Assembly (NCBI GenBank): GCA_016182435.1
Contig: JACPGN010000139.1
Coordinates: 1 to 7,235, forward strand
Source: Lentisphaerota bacterium
GTDB taxonomy: Bacteria > Verrucomicrobiota > Kiritimatiellia > JAAZAB01
Direction: 5' to 3'
Length of the DNA stretch: 7,235 nucleotides
The notes beneath the pieces are model-generated. The model searched no databases. It was given only the letters and a program-made list of their open reading frames with translations, and was not told the DNA's origin. This document shows, piece by piece, positions 4,954-7,235 of the stretch. The stretch's first letter is position 1, and the number at the start of each line of letters is the position of its first letter. The position numbers and the translations under genes are program-made.

Positions 4954-5665
4954 AAATCTGCGCCTGAAAGCGTCCGGACTGGTCACCATGACCTGGGGCA
5001 ACGTCAGCGGGATTGACCGCCGGCGCGGCATTGTGGTGATCAAGCCCAGCGGGCTGCCTTATGCCACCTTGCGCCCCGCCGACATGGTTTTGACGGACCT
5101 GCAGGGCCGCCGTCTGGAATCGGAGCGTTGGCCTTCCACGGACTTGCCGACCCATCTGGTGCTGTATAGAGAGTTTCCGGAAATTGGCGGCGTGGTTCAC
5201 ACCCATTCCACGTATGCCACCGCTTTTGCCCAGGCCTGCCGGAGCTTGCCGTGCCTGGGCACCACCCATGCCGACTATGCGAACGGCGAAGTGCCGGTTA
5301 CGGATGTCATGCCGGCTTCCGCCATCAGGGAACAATACGAAGCCAATACCGGTTGGATGATTGTGCGCAAATTCCGGCGGCTGCGGCGCCGGCCGTTGGA
5401 ATGCCCATTCATTTTTGTCGCCAACCATGCGCCTTTTGCTTGGGGGCCGACGCCGGAAGCGGCCGTGGAAAACGCCATTGTGCTGGAAACCATCAGCAAG
5501 ATGGCGCTGCTAACCTTCCTGCTTGACTCGCCTCGGCGTAGCCTGGCGGGCCGGCGCCGGGGTATTTCCCAGGCGCTGCTGGATAAACATTACTTGAGAA
5601 AGCACGGCCGCGCGGCATATTATGGGCAGAAAAAAACAGGAGATTCCAGTCATGGCGACCTATAG
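4889..5665 (+). CDS. araD: L-ribulose-5-phosphate 4-epimerase
   Basis: This 258-residue class II aldolase-fold protein converts L-ribulose 5-phosphate to D-xylulose 5-phosphate, the last step of L-arabinose catabolism, in the cytoplasm. It aligns along its whole length with E. coli AraD (231 residues): LVTMTWGNVSGIDRRRG (31-47), IKPSGLPY (51-58), STDLPTH (83-89), GGVVHTHSTYAT (100-111), GTTHADYANG (124-133), NHAPFAWG (179-186) and LLDKHYLRKHGRAAYYGQ (230-247). The zinc ligands should be His104, His106 and His180; Asp129 and a Tyr of the AYYGQ motif (244/245) are the expected catalytic residues. The start gives about 11 extra basic N-terminal residues relative to E. coli; ATG 4889 is the only sensible start. 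The last 14 bp overlap araB. The Shine-Dalgarno is weak, and the upstream region is occupied by repeats and by the end of the acyltransferase frame. Confidence 0.96.
   Translation: MPTKSKSLRRTLSGLIRQVWSENLRLKASGLVTMTWGNVSGIDRRRGIVVIKPSGLPYATLRPADMVLTDLQGRRLESERWPSTDLPTHLVLYREFPEIGGVVHTHSTYATAFAQACRSLPCLGTTHADYANGEVPVTDVMPASAIREQYEANTGWMIVRKFRRLRRRPLECPFIFVANHAPFAWGPTPEAAVENAIVLETISKMALLTFLLDSPRRSLAGRRRGISQALLDKHYLRKHGRAAYYGQKKTGDSSHGDL
5638..5643 (+). promoter_or_regulatory. Ribosome binding site for araB
   Basis: AGGAGA lies 8 bases upstream of ATG 5652, inside the end of araD. It is the clearest Shine-Dalgarno sequence in the window and fixes the araB start. Confidence 0.8.
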
Positions 5666-7235
5666 CCTCGGCATTGATTACGGCACAAATTCGGTGCGGG
5701 CCCTGGTGGTCAATACCGCCAACGGCGCCGAAGTGGGCGCAGCCGTCGTAAATTATCCCAGCGGCACGGATGGCATTCTGCTGCATCCCAAAGACCACAA
5801 CCTGGCGCGGCAGTCGCCGCGGGATTACCTCGTGTGCCTTGGGCGAGTAGTGAAAGCGGCCTTGCGCCGGGCGCGCGCTCACGCGCGCGTCCGCGCTCGC
5901 GACGTAATCGGGATTGGCGTGGATACCACCGGGTCAACCCCGATCCCGGTGGACGCTCAAAACCGGCCAATGTGCCTGCAGCCGGAATTCAAAAAAAATC
6001 TGAACGCTTATGCCTGGCTGTGGAAAGACCACACGGCCTTCGCCGAAGCCGCGCGCATTACGGAGCAGGCCCGGAAAATGCGCCCGCCTTACCTGCAAAA
6101 GTGCGGCGGAGTGTATTCCTCGGAATGGTATTGGTCGAAACTCTGGCATTGCTTGAACGTGGATCCAACTTTGTTTGCGGCCACGCACGCCTGGATCGAG
6201 CTGGAAGATTATATCCCGGCGGCGCTGTGCGGCGTGCCAACGCCCGAAAAAGTGGTGCGCGGCGTGTGCGCCGCCGGCCACAAAGCCATGTATAACCGCC
6301 AATGGGGCGGCTTCCCGGATGCGGAGTTTCTCGCGACGCTTGACCAGCGCCTGGCGCGAGTGCGCTCGCGCCTGAGCGCCGAAGCTTTGGCAATTGATCA
6401 AAAGGCGGGCCGCTTGAGCCCGGTTTGGGCGGCGGCCCTCGGTTTGCCCGAGGGCCTGAGCGTGGCCGTGGGCGCGTTTGACGCCCATCTGGGCGCCGTG
6501 GGCGCGGGGGTTAAAACCGGCACGCTGGTGAAAATTATCGGCACCTCCACCTGCGATATCATGGTGGCGAAAAAAACCGGAAAAGTGCCGGATTTACCCG
6601 GTGTCTGCGGCATCGTGGAGGGCTCGGTCTTGCCCGGTTACGTCGGCATCGAGGCGGGCCAGTCGGCCGTGGGCGACATTTTCCGCTGGTTTGTCAAGAA
6701 CGTCTGCCAGGGATCCGACGCCTTGCAGGTCAAGCTCACCGCCGAAGCGCGCCGGCTGCGGCCTGCGGCAAGCGGACTCATGGCGCTCGACTGGAACAAT
6801 GGGAATCGGACTATTCTGGTTGACCCGCAGTTAACCGGTTTATTGGTTGGCCTGACACTGCACACGACCCGCGCCGAGATTTACCGCGCTTTGCTGGAGG
6901 GCACGGCCTTCGGCGCGCTGACCATCATCAACCGGATTGAGGAATACGGCGTGCCCATTGAACGCGTGGTTTGCTGCGGCGGGATTGCCGAGAAAAACGA
7001 GCTCTTCATGCAGATTTATGCCGACGTGCTTAACCGGCCGATGTTTATTTCGCGTTCGGCCCAGACCTGCGCGCTGGGCGCGGCCATCGCCGGCGCGCTG
7101 GCGGGGGGCGCCTATCCGACGATTGAGCCGGCCATTGCCGCCATGACGGGGGTCGGCAAAAAAGTCTATTCCCCCATTCCGGAGCATGTGGCGGTCTACC
7201 GCGAGCTTTATCGAGAGTATAAAGTTCTGCACGAC
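5652..7235 (+). CDS. araB: L-ribulokinase (3' end beyond the window)
   Basis: Exactly 528 codons are open from ATG 5652 to the window edge. The gene is therefore truncated, lacking roughly 30-40 residues compared with a typical ribulokinase of about 560. It phosphorylates L-ribulose with ATP, giving the substrate of AraD. FGGY-kinase features appear in order: LGIDYGTNSVRALVV (6-20, phosphate loop), GVDTTGSTPIPVD (89-101), LWKDHT (123-128), GGVYSSEWYWSK, GAFDAHLGAVGAG with the catalytic base Asp277, IIGTSTCDIM (phosphate loop, GTST at 297-300), GQSAVGDIFRWFV, LLEGTAFGA, and CCGGIAEKNELFMQIYADVLNRP (adenine-side GG at 443-444). The WKDHT and YSSEW motifs mark it as a ribulokinase rather than a xylulokinase or glycerol kinase. 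The 14-bp overlap with araD indicates one operon; araA is expected nearby but is not in the window. Confidence 0.96.
   Translation, partial: MATYSLGIDYGTNSVRALVVNTANGAEVGAAVVNYPSGTDGILLHPKDHNLARQSPRDYLVCLGRVVKAALRRARAHARVRARDVIGIGVDTTGSTPIPVDAQNRPMCLQPEFKKNLNAYAWLWKDHTAFAEAARITEQARKMRPPYLQKCGGVYSSEWYWSKLWHCLNVDPTLFAATHAWIELEDYIPAALCGVPTPEKVVRGVCAAGHKAMYNRQWGGFPDAEFLATLDQRLARVRSRLSAEALAIDQKAGRLSPVWAAALGLPEGLSVAVGAFDAHLGAVGAGVKTGTLVKIIGTSTCDIMVAKKTGKVPDLPGVCGIVEGSVLPGYVGIEAGQSAVGDIFRWFVKNVCQGSDALQVKLTAEARRLRPAASGLMALDWNNGNRTILVDPQLTGLLVGLTLHTTRAEIYRALLEGTAFGALTIINRIEEYGVPIERVVCCGGIAEKNELFMQIYADVLNRPMFISRSAQTCALGAAIAGALAGGAYPTIEPAIAAMTGVGKKVYSPIPEHVAVYRELYREYKVLHD

Noticed and set aside
5934..6488. 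184-codon - strand open frame
   Set aside because: It is antisense to araB, whose motifs are continuous on the + strand.

Overview
The window is about 7.2 kb of GC-rich bacterial DNA with every recognisable gene on the + strand. It looks like chromosome from a Gram-negative bacterium: there is an LpxL/HtrB-type acyltransferase of the lipid A family, plus L-arabinose catabolism and 4Fe-4S ferredoxin domains. The intergenic DNA is full of short palindromic and tandem repeats. Their styles (GTCATTCCCG-type palindromes, a CAACATC-type heptad repeat, tandem units with an AGCGAAGG core) are ones I associate from memory with Verrucomicrobiota, Kiritimatiellota, Lentisphaerota and other PVC-type or Omnitrophota-like genomes. 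That placement is inference and rests mostly on the repeats.

Layout. Positions 2-670 hold the 3' part of a cyanophycin-synthetase-like ATP-grasp ligase with a very basic tail. Positions 671-1021 are gene-free and carry a REP-like palindromic element and a separate hairpin. Positions 1022-1792 encode a stand-alone DUF1638 protein. Positions 1793-2048 are gene-free and carry a MITE-like element bounded by 23-bp imperfect inverted repeats. Positions 2049 to about 4515 form a compact probable operon: a small DUF6941-like protein, a DUF362 protein with two C-terminal 4Fe-4S motifs, and the acyltransferase, whose GTG start overlaps the preceding stop codon. From about 4520 to 4888 the acyltransferase frame runs on through a patchwork of repeats and ends inside the next gene. 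Positions 4889-5665 (araD) and 5652-7235 (araB, cut by the window edge) are overlapping L-arabinose genes.

How the genes work together. AraB phosphorylates L-ribulose and AraD epimerises L-ribulose 5-phosphate to D-xylulose 5-phosphate. The isomerase AraA and any regulator are not in view. The DUF6941/DUF362/acyltransferase trio is translationally compact but has no assignable joint function. The ATP-grasp and DUF1638 genes are separated by repeat-rich gaps and show no clear link to their neighbours.

No clearly new defence or mobile system is visible. The best leads are the density and arrangement of small repeats, the repeat-derived C-terminal extension of the acyltransferase, the MITE-like element with competing stems, and a Ser in place of the usual metal-ligand Asn in the ATP-grasp protein.
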